The notes under the pieces were generated by a model. It worked only from the letters and a program-made list of their open reading frames with translations, made no database searches and was not told the DNA's origin. Shown one piece after another: positions 44,999 through 56,160 of a stretch of 64,000 bases of DNA (its first letter is position 1; each line of letters begins with the position of its first letter). The stretch comes from Sphingobacterium bovisgrunnientis (GTDB taxonomy: Bacteria; Bacteroidota; Bacteroidia; Sphingobacteriales; Sphingobacteriaceae), in assembly GCF_009829085.1 (NCBI RefSeq), contig NZ_WUQY01000025.1, positions 1-64,000 on the forward strand, given 5' to 3'. A program made the translations under genes and the position numbers.

Positions 44999-47914
44999 AT
45001 GTTACTGTCTTTAGAAAAACTGAATACTGAATTAGAGGGGGAGTTGTATTTTCAAGAAAACAATCCTAAACACCAAACTATATTAGTGGCTTATTCAACA
45101 GATGCCTCTGTGTATCAAGAAAAACCATTAGCCGTAGCTATACCACATACCAAAACAGATTTGCTTAAATTAATTGCTTATGCAAATGCAAACCATATGA
45201 CCTTGATTCCGCGTACTGCTGGAACTTCACTAGCGGGACAAGTGGTCGGAAAAGGCATTGTGGTGGATGTATCTAAGTTTTTCAACCAAATACTAGAAGT
45301 TAACAAAAAGGAACAATGGGCGCGCGTACAACCAGGCGTTATTCGTGATGATTTGAATGCTTACTTGAAAACTTTTGGATTAATGTTTGGTCCTGAAACT
45401 TCTACTGCAAATCGTGCAATGGTGGGGGGAATGATCGGCAATAACTCATCGGGTTTGCACTCAATTGTCTGGGGCGATACACGAGAAAATCTATTGGAAG
45501 CAAATGTTTTGTTGAATGATGGTACAGAGGTTATTTTCAGAGAGTTAAATCCTCAAGAATATTTTTCTAAGTTAGCTCAAAAAGATCGTGAAGGCGAAAT
45601 TTATCGTCAACTGAACGACATCATCACTAACAAAGAAAATATTGAACTTATAAATTCGGGCTATCCAAAAAAAGATATTACCCGCCGAAATACAGGCTAC
45701 GCGCTAGATTACTTGGTAGATACGAACCAACCCTTTAACCTGTGTAATTTGTTAGCTGGCTCGGAGGGGACAATTGGTATTGTCACGGAAGCCAAGATTC
45801 AATTAAGACCGTTACCGCCAAAAGAAATCGGCTTGTTGTGCGTGCATTTTGCAGATATGGTGGAATGTATGCACGGGAATGTTGTCGCATTATCGCATAA
45901 TCCCGAAGCATCAGAATTGGTCGACAAATATATATTAGATTTTACTGTAGGACATCCAACCTATCAATATAACCGCTTTTTCATTCAAGGCGATCCGCAA
46001 GCGTTGTTAATCATAGAATTCAGAGCGGATTCTGAAGAAGAAATTATTCGTCTGGCTGATGCTCTGAAACAAGATCTAATCAGCAAAGGATTAGGCTATG
46101 CTTATCCATTGGTATTGGGTGCTACGCAATCGAATTTGGTATGGGATGTCCGTAAAGCTGGGCTTGGTCTGATACGTAATCTCCCTGGAGATGAGCAACC
46201 TGTCAATTTAATAGAGGATTGTGCGGTGTCTCCGTCGGATCTGCCAGCCTATGTCGCTGATGTACAGCAATTATTAAAGGACGAGGGTGTTCATGCTTCG
46301 TACTATGCGCATGCAGGAGCAGGCGAATTGCATATTGAGCCTTTTGTTAATCTAAAATCTCCAGAAGGTCGTCGTCAATTTCGCTCGATTTTGGAGAAAA
46401 CAACAGATTTAGTGGTGAAATACAATGGTTCATTGAGTGGTGAGCATGGCGATGGACGTTTGCGCGGTGAATTCATCGGAAAAGTATTGGGTGAGAAGGT
46501 GTACGCCTTGTTGCAGGATGTGAAAAATATCTTCGACCCTAAAGGAATTTTCAACGCCAATAAGATTGTCAATACGCCACCAATGGACACGTCCTTGCGC
46601 TATGATAAAGTCGTGGATGGTAAAGAAATCAAAACATATTTTGATTTCACAAAAGATGAAAGCATTCTGCGTTTAGCAGAGAAGTGTTCGGGTTCTGGAG
46701 ATTGTCGTAAGACTGAAATTTCAGGTGGTACAATGTGTCCTTCGTTCATGGCGACACGTAATGAGAAAGATACGACACGTGCACGTGCCAATATGTTGCG
46801 TCAGTTTTTGACAAATTCGACAAAACAAAATCGTTTTGATCACGAAGAGATAAAGGAAGTGATGGATTTGTGTTTGAGCTGTAAAGGTTGTAAAACAGAA
46901 TGTCCTTCGAGTGTGGATGTTGCTAAGATGAAAGCGGAATTTCTACAGCATTATTACGATGCGAATGGCGCGCCGTTCCGTTCGAAAGTCATTGCTAATT
47001 TTACGAAATCCCAACAATTGGGCTCATTAGTATCACCTTTATACAACTTTTTCTCACAAAATAAATTTACGTCAGGTATCATCAAGCAAGTTGTTGGTTT
47101 TGCGCCTTATCGTTCATTGCCTGAAGTTTCGGGCACTACATTGAAACAGTGGTTGAAGAAACAAAATACACCGACATCTAAGCGCAAAGTGTATTTGTTC
47201 TGTGATGAATTTACGGATTATAACGACACTAGTATTGGACAAACAGCCTACAAGCTATTGACGGCTTTGGGTTATGAGGTTTTATTTGCACCACACAAAG
47301 AAAGTGGACGTACGTATTTATCAAAAGGTTTCGTGAAAGCCGCGAAAAAACTGGCAAACACGAATGTGTCGATGTTGAAAGATAAAATATCGGCAGAGAC
47401 GCCACTTTTGGGCGTTGAGCCTTCAGCCATAATAACTTTCCGTGATGAGTATTTGACGTTGGTAGACGCAGATTTGAAAATTGATGCACAAAAAATTGCA
47501 GCTAATACTTTCATGGTAGATGAATTTTTAGCGCAAGAAATCGATAAAGGTCACATTCATGCGGAGCAATTTTCGGCAGAAAAGCAACATATAAAACTAC
47601 ATGGTCACTGTTACCAAAAGGCTTTTCATTTGGTTGGATATACCGAAAAGGTATTATCACTTCCTTCAAATTACACGGTGGAAGTAATTCCTTCGGGCTG
47701 TTGTGGTATGGCAGGATCATTCGGTTACGAGAAGGAGCATTATGATATTTCGATGAAAGTAGCGGAATTGGTATTGTTGCCAGCAGTTCGATCAGCGAAT
47801 GCGGATACAATTATTGCGGCAGCAGGTACTTCGTGTCGTCACCAAATTAAAGATGGTGCAGCGCGTAAATCATATCATCCAGTTGAAATTTTATATAATG
47901 CTTTAATTAAATAA
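44999..47914 (+). CDS. FAD-binding oxidase fused to Fe-S/CCG reductase, D-lactate dehydrogenase-like
   Basis: This 971-residue protein joins a GlcD-type FAD domain (residues about 40-540) and a GlpC-type iron-sulfur part. The FAD domain has PRTAGTSLAGQ, GNNSSGLHS and LAGSEGTIGIV. The linker has a modified Cys cluster (CSGSGDCRKTE with a later CPSF) and a canonical CxxCxxCxxxCP (CLSCKGCKTECP). The C-terminus has two CCG-type motifs (GHCYQKAF and PSGCCGMAGSFGY). Proteins of this layout oxidise D-lactate, glycolate or related 2-hydroxy acids. I start at the ATG at 44999; the frame is open earlier, but without an ATG. It is divergent from the Lrp gene. Confidence 0.87.
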   Translation: MLLSLEKLNTELEGELYFQENNPKHQTILVAYSTDASVYQEKPLAVAIPHTKTDLLKLIAYANANHMTLIPRTAGTSLAGQVVGKGIVVDVSKFFNQILEVNKKEQWARVQPGVIRDDLNAYLKTFGLMFGPETSTANRAMVGGMIGNNSSGLHSIVWGDTRENLLEANVLLNDGTEVIFRELNPQEYFSKLAQKDREGEIYRQLNDIITNKENIELINSGYPKKDITRRNTGYALDYLVDTNQPFNLCNLLAGSEGTIGIVTEAKIQLRPLPPKEIGLLCVHFADMVECMHGNVVALSHNPEASELVDKYILDFTVGHPTYQYNRFFIQGDPQALLIIEFRADSEEEIIRLADALKQDLISKGLGYAYPLVLGATQSNLVWDVRKAGLGLIRNLPGDEQPVNLIEDCAVSPSDLPAYVADVQQLLKDEGVHASYYAHAGAGELHIEPFVNLKSPEGRRQFRSILEKTTDLVVKYNGSLSGEHGDGRLRGEFIGKVLGEKVYALLQDVKNIFDPKGIFNANKIVNTPPMDTSLRYDKVVDGKEIKTYFDFTKDESILRLAEKCSGSGDCRKTEISGGTMCPSFMATRNEKDTTRARANMLRQFLTNSTKQNRFDHEEIKEVMDLCLSCKGCKTECPSSVDVAKMKAEFLQHYYDANGAPFRSKVIANFTKSQQLGSLVSPLYNFFSQNKFTSGIIKQVVGFAPYRSLPEVSGTTLKQWLKKQNTPTSKRKVYLFCDEFTDYNDTSIGQTAYKLLTALGYEVLFAPHKESGRTYLSKGFVKAAKKLANTNVSMLKDKISAETPLLGVEPSAIITFRDEYLTLVDADLKIDAQKIAANTFMVDEFLAQEIDKGHIHAEQFSAEKQHIKLHGHCYQKAFHLVGYTEKVLSLPSNYTVEVIPSGCCGMAGSFGYEKEHYDISMKVAELVLLPAVRSANADTIIAAAGTSCRHQIKDGAARKSYHPVEILYNALIK

Positions 47915-47957
47915 AACTTTATTGTAATTTGAATGCTTTAACTAGTAAAGTAAAACT

Positions 47958-48584
47958 ATGAAAGCTATAAAATCCATATTTGCAACAGGCGTAATCACTG
48001 CTTTGATTTTATCGAGTTGTGGTAATTCCACTAATTCAGAGAAGTCTGGCAATACAGCCCCTTCTTTAGAGAAATTAACAAACGACAAGGCTGCAGTCAA
48101 GCAACAGTTGTTTTTACGTATTGTGGATGAGTCTCAAACAGATTCGTCACATGTGTATGTTGCAAAATCAGTTTTTGAGCAAGATACGGTAGGTTTGCAA
48201 GTCGAAGTTCTCAAAAATATCACACCAGGTGTGAATAGACAAGGTAGACCTGTAGAAGATGGATTTGTAAAAGGTGCGATCAAACTGTCTTCAATTGGCG
48301 CAGAATCGGATGCTTTAGTGAAATCTTTAGCAACAATATTTGGAGCGCAATCAGCTGGAGCTTTCGCGAGTTCAACCATCTTACCAACAGTATTTTCGTC
48401 GAACACAGTAGCTGTAGATTTAAGTACAAAGTCTACGTATAGCTTTAAATTATTCTTTGACAATGCTGTAGCTGAACCAGCTGAAGTGTTTGCAACACTG
48501 GATTTGTACAAAAGATCTTTTGAAATAGGTGAAAAGGACGCTTCGTATAGAGCTGGATTGCTTTCTGCATTAGAAGGAAAATAA
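47958..48584 (+). CDS. Orphan lipoprotein
   Basis: I do not recognise this 208-residue protein. It has a lipoprotein signal peptide (ILSSCGN, Cys21) without an acidic export signal, so it probably faces the periplasm. A Ser/Asn-rich linker follows. The body, from about residue 48, looks like a mixed alpha/beta domain with mainly beta segments, and I find no catalytic motif. It is 43 bp after the dehydrogenase gene on the same strand and may be co-transcribed with it. Confidence 0.65.
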   Translation: MKAIKSIFATGVITALILSSCGNSTNSEKSGNTAPSLEKLTNDKAAVKQQLFLRIVDESQTDSSHVYVAKSVFEQDTVGLQVEVLKNITPGVNRQGRPVEDGFVKGAIKLSSIGAESDALVKSLATIFGAQSAGAFASSTILPTVFSSNTVAVDLSTKSTYSFKLFFDNAVAEPAEVFATLDLYKRSFEIGEKDASYRAGLLSALEGK

Positions 48585-48592
48585 AATATTTT

Positions 48593-48660
48593 AACTGTCT
48601 GCTATATTATAAAGTGATTTCGATTTTATTATGGAATCTATTTTGGATAGCAGACAGTTT
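48593..48660. terminator. large hairpin between the orphan lipoprotein and the MocR gene
   Basis: A 13-bp perfect stem (48593-48605 with 48647-48659, core CTGTCTGCTAT) encloses about 41 bases. It is followed on the plus strand by a short T-run. The genes are convergent here. The loop is long for an ordinary terminator. Confidence 0.6.
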
Positions 48661-50142
48661 TTACTTATATATATCTTCATAAATAGCTTTACTCAATAAG
48701 TTTATTGCTTCTTCCGCTTCAGTTTCTGTTAAATGTGCAAACCCCAAGCGCATTCCCGTTAAATTTTGATTTTGGTACAATAAATAATTTGGAAGAGTAA
48801 GGCCTTTCGATAGACAATATTTAGCAATAGATAATAATGGTATTTGCTTACTAAATTGAATCCAAAATGCCAATCCCATTTCTGGTTTTTCAAACTGAAG
48901 ATTTTTTTCTAGATATTGTTCCAAGAGCAAAGAAAAATTATCCCGACGCTTATGGTATATTTTAGTCAATTTTTCGAGTTGTCGTAGTAGAAATCCTTCT
49001 TTGATGAATTCTGCTAATGTTTCGTCAATTAAGTAAGTTGATGTGGACTGACTTATTTTTTTAACTTTTGAAAGTTCCGTAATCAAATTTTCTGGTGCAA
49101 TAACGAATCCGAGATCATAAGGATGTGGCAATAAATTCTTAAAAGAATTTACATAAATAACCCAACCTTGTGCATCTATACTTTTTAAGGTGTTTGGCGG
49201 CGTCTTTGTGTACACGAAATCCGTATTATTGTCATCTTCAATTATTGCAAATTGATATTGTTGAGACAAGGTCAGCAGCTTACTTTTATTGGTTTGTAAT
49301 AGAGCAGTTGTCGTTGGGTATAGGCTATTTGTTTGAATGTAAAGTGCACGAATTGTCTCGTTTTGGAGAATCTCTTCCAAATGATGTATATCAATTCCTT
49401 GCGAATTTGTCTTGACTGTGATTAAGTCCACCGGTCTTTCCTTTAACTTCATATTGACTTCAAAATTGCCAAGTTGAGGGACAATAACTTTGTCGTTTGA
49501 TCTAAGGAGAGTGTGAAAAATATTTTGAATAGACAGTTGATTATTCTGAAAAGTGACAATTTGATTTGTTTGAATGGCTAATCTTTTTGTAATATATAAG
49601 TAGTTTTGAATTTGATTTTTCAAACTCTTACTTTCTGTAAATAAATCTTTGTTTAGCTGTCTGGAAGTTCTTTTTTTGCTAGAAGCTGCACTGAAAATTT
49701 GATTTAAACTTTTCAAATTATTTAATCTATAATCCGGAGTTCCGTCGGTAAAATACAAATCCGTCTGTATGGATTGATAAGGTGAGTCCAACACATAATT
49801 TGTCTCTACAGGGAATGCAGTTTTTGTAGGAGTGTTGGTTGTTTCTATGAGTTGCTGTGTTTTAGATTTTATCTTTTTCGACGAAACAATAGCACCCTTT
49901 TGAGGTATAATATCTACCCAACCTTGAGCGGAAAGCTCTTCGTATGCAGCTACTGTAGTCTGGCGATGAACATACAGTTTTTCGCTTAGCGTCCGAGTTC
50001 CTGGAAGTTTTTCACCAGTTTTAATCGCTTTGGTATGAATGGCATTAATGATTCCCTGCGAAATTTGTAAATAAAGTGCTGTGGAATCTTGTTTATTTAA
50101 TTTTATAAAAGTGAGTATACTTTGTAAAACTGGACTAATCAT
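48661..50142 (-). CDS. MocR/GntR-type regulator with degenerate aminotransferase domain
   Basis: This is a 493-residue chimera. A GntR winged helix covers residues 10-80 (IKTGEKLPGTRTLSEKLYVHRQT), and a type I aminotransferase fold fills the rest. The PLP lysine is probably Lys335 (NSFKNLLP). The phosphate-contacting Arg after it is replaced by Asp (YDLGF), and the EDDYDSEF block reads EDDNNTDF, so the Tyr is gone. It may bind a different ligand, or PLP weakly. Its gene is divergent from a TonB receptor gene, a common regulator/target arrangement. Confidence 0.85.
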   Translation of the reverse strand: MISPVLQSILTFIKLNKQDSTALYLQISQGIINAIHTKAIKTGEKLPGTRTLSEKLYVHRQTTVAAYEELSAQGWVDIIPQKGAIVSSKKIKSKTQQLIETTNTPTKTAFPVETNYVLDSPYQSIQTDLYFTDGTPDYRLNNLKSLNQIFSAASSKKRTSRQLNKDLFTESKSLKNQIQNYLYITKRLAIQTNQIVTFQNNQLSIQNIFHTLLRSNDKVIVPQLGNFEVNMKLKERPVDLITVKTNSQGIDIHHLEEILQNETIRALYIQTNSLYPTTTALLQTNKSKLLTLSQQYQFAIIEDDNNTDFVYTKTPPNTLKSIDAQGWVIYVNSFKNLLPHPYDLGFVIAPENLITELSKVKKISQSTSTYLIDETLAEFIKEGFLLRQLEKLTKIYHKRRDNFSLLLEQYLEKNLQFEKPEMGLAFWIQFSKQIPLLSIAKYCLSKGLTLPNYLLYQNQNLTGMRLGFAHLTETEAEEAINLLSKAIYEDIYK

Positions 50143-50216
50143 TATATTTAAACTGGACTAAGTTATTTGACTCGAAAGATAGCACTTTTGCAGCACTAAA
50201 AATAATTATTAGCTAT

Positions 50217-52115
50217 ATGCAAATGTATAAATCGAGTTTAATTCTTTGTAGCGTTTTGTTAGCACAAAGTTCCTTTGGTCAGGAAAATAAAGTTTTACGA
50301 ACGGATTCTATTTCCGAAGTTGTAATAGCAGAAAATAGGCTACAAATTCCATTTAACGAAAGAAATAAGAATATAGAAATCATTACGAAAGAAGAAATTG
50401 CCAAACTTTCTGTGAAATCTGTAAATGAGGTGCTTGCCTATATGAATGGCGTGGATGTCCGCCAGCGTGGACCTTTTGGTACGCAGGCGGACATAAGTAT
50501 TGACGGCGGAACATTTGAACAAGCCTTAATTTTGCTGAATGGCATAAAAATTTCTGATCCGCAGACTGGTCATCATACCATGAATATTCCGGTAGCCTTG
50601 GATGCTATCAAGCGCATTGAGGTATTGCGTGGACCTATGGCGCGTGTATATGGTATTAATGCGCTTACGGGCGCGATTAACATCGTGACGAAATCTTTCA
50701 CGAATAATTCGCTGTCTGTACATTTACAAAGCGGTTCTTCTTTTGAAAATAAAGAAGAGGGGGATGGGACAGGGAAGTATTGGGGTGGAGGAGCTCAAGT
50801 CGTTGGTCAAGTCGGAAATGAGCAATTCCACAATCTGATTTCTTTCTCCACCCAAAAATCCAATGGACAGCGTTATAATAGTTCCACAGAAGATATACGT
50901 GCTTATTACCAAGGTGCATTTGAGGTAAATAAATCAAATTCATTAGATTGGTCAGCTGGTTATATTGCCAATGAATTTGGAGCAAATGGTTATTATGCTG
51001 CGCCAGGCGACAAGGAATCCTATGAATTGGTGAAGACTTTTATGGCTCATTTTTCCACAAAACATTATATAGGTGAGAAGTTTTACATCAGCCCACGCGT
51101 TTCTAATCGATATAACACAGACGATTACCGTTATTTCCGAAATGATCTGAGTAAAGCGCGCTCAGAACATAAGAACAACGCTTTGTCATTCGAGTTGAAT
51201 AGTAGATTGACTACGGATATTGGTGATTTTGGACTAGGATTGGAAGTACGAGACGAGGATATTAAAAGTACGAATTTGGGGAATCACGATCGCGAAAATT
51301 TTGGTTCTTATTTAGAATACAGAACTACATTGCTTCCGAAAATTACGTTGCATTTGGGTACTTACAGTAATTATAACAGTCAGTATGGTTGGGAATTATT
51401 TCCGGGGGTAGATGTAGGTTATCAATTTGTTCCGAATTGGAAATTGAATGTAAATGTTGGCAAAAGTCAGCGTGTACCATCTTTTACGGATTTGTACCTC
51501 AAGCAACCAGCTAATATTGGGAATCCTGAATTACGATCGGAATATGCGTGGCAGTATGAGTCATCCTTACAAGGTAAAATAGGTGAAACGCAATTGGAAA
51601 TACGTTACTTTTACCGTGATATTAATGATTTTGTAGACTGGACTAAGAATGCTGGAAATACTACTGATCCTACTGAAGTCAGTAAAATTCCATTTCAACC
51701 TTCAAATTTAGGAAATCAGAAGATGCATGGTGTCAGTGTTTCTGTAAGTCGTACGTATATTTTACAACAAGACAGAACACTTAAGTATAGTTTGGGTTAC
51801 AATAATCTATCGCCGGAAGAGTTGACGTATCAAACTGGAATTATTTCGAAATATGTGCTAGAGAGTTTGAAACATCAAGCTTTGCTTCGAATAATCTATA
51901 GTGCGCCATATTGGGAGTTTAGTACGGGTAATCGTTGGATTAAACGGGAACTAAATGATCCCTATTTTGTATCGGATGTAAGATTAGGTTACAAGTTGAA
52001 GCAGTGGAACGTGTATACAGATATTACGAATATTGCAAATGCTTCATACCAAGAATCAGGAGCTGTTGTGATGCCGAAGCGATGGTTCACTTTGGGGCTT
52101 AGATACGCTTTATAG
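50217..52115 (+). CDS. TonB-dependent receptor
   Basis: This 632-residue outer-membrane receptor has a signal peptide (ending near SSFGQ), a short TonB-box-like region (DSISEVVI) and a plug domain (NEVLAYMNGVDVRQRGPFGTQ, VLRGPMARVYGINALTGAI). A 22-strand barrel ends with an aromatic-rich C-terminus (RWFTLGLRYAL). It lacks the carboxypeptidase-like extension of SusC-type receptors and has the size of BtuB-like or siderophore receptors. The substrate is unknown. It has no lipoprotein partner and is divergent from the MocR-type regulator. Confidence 0.9.
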   Translation: MQMYKSSLILCSVLLAQSSFGQENKVLRTDSISEVVIAENRLQIPFNERNKNIEIITKEEIAKLSVKSVNEVLAYMNGVDVRQRGPFGTQADISIDGGTFEQALILLNGIKISDPQTGHHTMNIPVALDAIKRIEVLRGPMARVYGINALTGAINIVTKSFTNNSLSVHLQSGSSFENKEEGDGTGKYWGGGAQVVGQVGNEQFHNLISFSTQKSNGQRYNSSTEDIRAYYQGAFEVNKSNSLDWSAGYIANEFGANGYYAAPGDKESYELVKTFMAHFSTKHYIGEKFYISPRVSNRYNTDDYRYFRNDLSKARSEHKNNALSFELNSRLTTDIGDFGLGLEVRDEDIKSTNLGNHDRENFGSYLEYRTTLLPKITLHLGTYSNYNSQYGWELFPGVDVGYQFVPNWKLNVNVGKSQRVPSFTDLYLKQPANIGNPELRSEYAWQYESSLQGKIGETQLEIRYFYRDINDFVDWTKNAGNTTDPTEVSKIPFQPSNLGNQKMHGVSVSVSRTYILQQDRTLKYSLGYNNLSPEELTYQTGIISKYVLESLKHQALLRIIYSAPYWEFSTGNRWIKRELNDPYFVSDVRLGYKLKQWNVYTDITNIANASYQESGAVVMPKRWFTLGLRYAL

Positions 52116-52223
52116 AGTCAAAATACCTATTCATTGGTATTATTTGCTTGTGGTTTTATTCGTAGGTTTGAATAGTTTAAAACGCTACTACCAATAAATT
52201 ATAAGTTTAAATTATTTTAAACA

Positions 52224-52252
52224 AAAAAGCATCTGAATTTCAGATGCTTTTT
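52224..52252. terminator. terminator between the TonB receptor gene and gapA
   Basis: A 14-bp stem with core AAGCATCTGAA/TTCAGATGCTT and A/T flanks can terminate in both directions. On the plus strand it is followed by TTTTTG, and the flanking A-run gives T's on the minus strand. Confidence 0.85.
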
Positions 52253-52272
52253 GTATGTAAAGACTGGTTTAC

Positions 52273-54127
<1,855 letters not shown>

Positions 54128-54135
54128 ATGGAATA

Positions 54136-55119
54136 TTATTTGTTCATAATGTTTGCGATTTCTAACAATTCATCGTCCAATTTGAACTCTTTATTGTTTA
54201 ACGCTTCTTCTAATGGAGTTATTATCATTTGGTTGCCACGGATACCAATAGTGCCACGCGTATTGCCTTTCAACAATTCATTTACAGCAGTATATCCCAT
54301 GCGTGTAGCGAGTACTCTGTCGAAGCTCGATGGAGAACCTCCACGTTGCAAATGCCCTAAGATACTAACTTTTATGTCAAGATGATTAATTTTTTCTTTT
54401 ACAATTTTTGCTACGTTGTATGCACCACCATTTTTATCACCTTCTGCGATGATGACGATCATAGATGTTTTTTGGCGTGCTTCCGCAAACTCCAATTCTT
54501 CTATTAGGTTGTCGATACCCGAATTTAATTCAGGCAGTAAGATGGATTCTGCTCCTCCACCTACACCGGCATTCAATGCAATACATCCCGAATCTCTACC
54601 CATTACTTCTACGAAGAAAACGCGATTGTGCGAGGACGCTGTGTCACGAATTTTGTCAATAGCCTCGATTACGGTATTATTTGCAGTATCGTATCCTAAT
54701 GTATAATCTGTGCCGTATAGATCGTTATCAATAGTTCCTGGTATACACATTACAGGAATGTCAAATTCTTTAGAGAAAAAATCTGCACCAGTAAAAGTAC
54801 CGTCACCGCCGATAGCCACCAAAGCATCTATTCCTTCTGCTTTAAGATTTTCGTAAGCCTTTTGTCTACCTTCTTTGGTCTTAAATTCTAAGCAACGAGC
54901 TGATTTTAATATTGTACCGCCCTTTTGTATGATTGAACTTACTGAGCGACGGTTCATGTCTACAAAAGAACCATCGATTAAGCCTTGATATCCATGATAA
55001 ATTCCAGTAACAGCTATATTGTTATAAATAGCAGTTCTCACTACCGCTCTGATTGCGGCATTCATGCCAGGTGCGTCACCACCTGATGTAAAAACTCCAA
55101 TTCTTTTAATATTTTTCAA
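54136..55119 (-). CDS. pfkA: 6-phosphofructokinase (ATP)
   Basis: PfkA phosphorylates fructose-6-phosphate, the committing step of glycolysis. The ATP site is FTSGGDAPGMNAAIR at the N-terminus. The catalytic block is IPGTIDNDL followed by the GYDTA loop, and the effector and sugar-binding part is VEVMGRDSGC. GGDGT in IGGDGTFTGA marks an ATP-using enzyme. The length of 327 residues is standard. It heads the three-gene glycolytic unit. Confidence 0.95.
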   Translation of the reverse strand: MKNIKRIGVFTSGGDAPGMNAAIRAVVRTAIYNNIAVTGIYHGYQGLIDGSFVDMNRRSVSSIIQKGGTILKSARCLEFKTKEGRQKAYENLKAEGIDALVAIGGDGTFTGADFFSKEFDIPVMCIPGTIDNDLYGTDYTLGYDTANNTVIEAIDKIRDTASSHNRVFFVEVMGRDSGCIALNAGVGGGAESILLPELNSGIDNLIEELEFAEARQKTSMIVIIAEGDKNGGAYNVAKIVKEKINHLDIKVSILGHLQRGGSPSSFDRVLATRMGYTAVNELLKGNTRGTIGIRGNQMIITPLEEALNNKEFKLDDELLEIANIMNK

Positions 55120-55376
55120 AGTAATTTAGATTAAGTTCCCACGAATATAATGTGTATTTTTTACACTATTAAATATTTATGGATATTTTTTTGTTTGTTT
55201 GGCAATTTTTATTCATCTTGTCGCTGTTAATCAAGATTATCCTATGAAGAATATGTGTGATTAACTTTCACTGTATTATTTATTATACAGTATTTAGGAA
55301 TTAAAATTTAATAATGTAAGTGAGTCGATTTCATATAAATCGCCATTTATAATTGTAATAATTAATAGGGCAAATC

Positions 55377-56033
55377 ATGTTATCATTTTTTACAGTTGAT
55401 TGTTTGATCTTCACTTTTCATGAAGGTAAATTGAAGGTCTTATTGAATGAAAGAAATGAATATCCTTACCGTGATTGGTGGGCTATGCCTGGTTATTTTG
55501 TGGACAAACAAGAAGAGATGGAACAGGCTGTAAATCGTATTGCTTACGAACATACGGGACTAAAAAACATCTACTTGGAGCAATTGGCTGCCATGGCAGG
55601 ACTAAAACGTCACCCTGAAGGACGTATTCTTACCGTGGCGTATATGGCATTAGTTCGCTATGATGATGTCAAGAATAAGGTGAAGCCAGTCACAAATTAC
55701 ATGCGTCAAGCTAAATGGTTTGATGTGAATGATGTCCCAGAATTAGCTTTTGACCACAATGACATCCTAAGTTTGGGTCTTAAGAAACTGAAACGTAATT
55801 TGAATTACTCTACAGCACCATTCGAATTATTATCCGAAAAATTTACTTTAACACAGTTGCAACAAATATACGAAGCTATCTTAGGGGAGACGTTGGACAA
55901 ACGTAACTTTAGAAAGCGTATGAGCAATTTGGGTTATCTCAAAGAATTAGAAGAATTTCAAACGGGCGTTTCCTATCGCGCTGCCAGATTATACAAACTG
56001 GATAAACGTAAATTCTTGAAACTGTTTACCTAA
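55377..56033 (+). CDS. Nudix-fold winged-helix regulator with degenerate catalytic box
   Basis: The 218-residue protein has an N-terminal Nudix domain (about 1-135) and a C-terminal winged helix (about 140-218, from FELLSEKFTLTQLQQIYEA). This is the layout of NrtR/AraR-like regulators. The Nudix box (residues 40-62) has lost key positions: the box Gly is Tyr40, the RE pair is Arg54-Ile55 and the EE pair is Glu58-His59. Hydrolase activity is therefore unlikely, and ligand-sensing regulation is more likely. The target is not evident. It is alone between pfkA (divergent) and the TetR-led efflux operon. Confidence 0.87.
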   Translation: MLSFFTVDCLIFTFHEGKLKVLLNERNEYPYRDWWAMPGYFVDKQEEMEQAVNRIAYEHTGLKNIYLEQLAAMAGLKRHPEGRILTVAYMALVRYDDVKNKVKPVTNYMRQAKWFDVNDVPELAFDHNDILSLGLKKLKRNLNYSTAPFELLSEKFTLTQLQQIYEAILGETLDKRNFRKRMSNLGYLKELEEFQTGVSYRAARLYKLDKRKFLKLFT

Positions 56034-56128
56034 CAGTTTATAAACTTAACAAAACTTTTTTGTCAAGGAATTGTATTTTTTTAATGCAATGCTACATTCT
56101 ATTTAAACCTTTTGTATTTTTGAACATT

Positions 56129-56147
56129 CTTTTGTAAAAGTCAAAAG
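56129..56147. promoter_or_regulatory. candidate operator before the TetR gene
   Basis: An inverted repeat CTTTTG / CAAAAG (56129-56134 and 56142-56147) with 7 bases between lies 13 bp before the regulator's ATG, just after a -7-like TATTTTTG (56115-56122). It may be the binding site for autorepression. Confidence 0.35.
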
Positions 56148-56160
56148 TTAAAAATATAAA

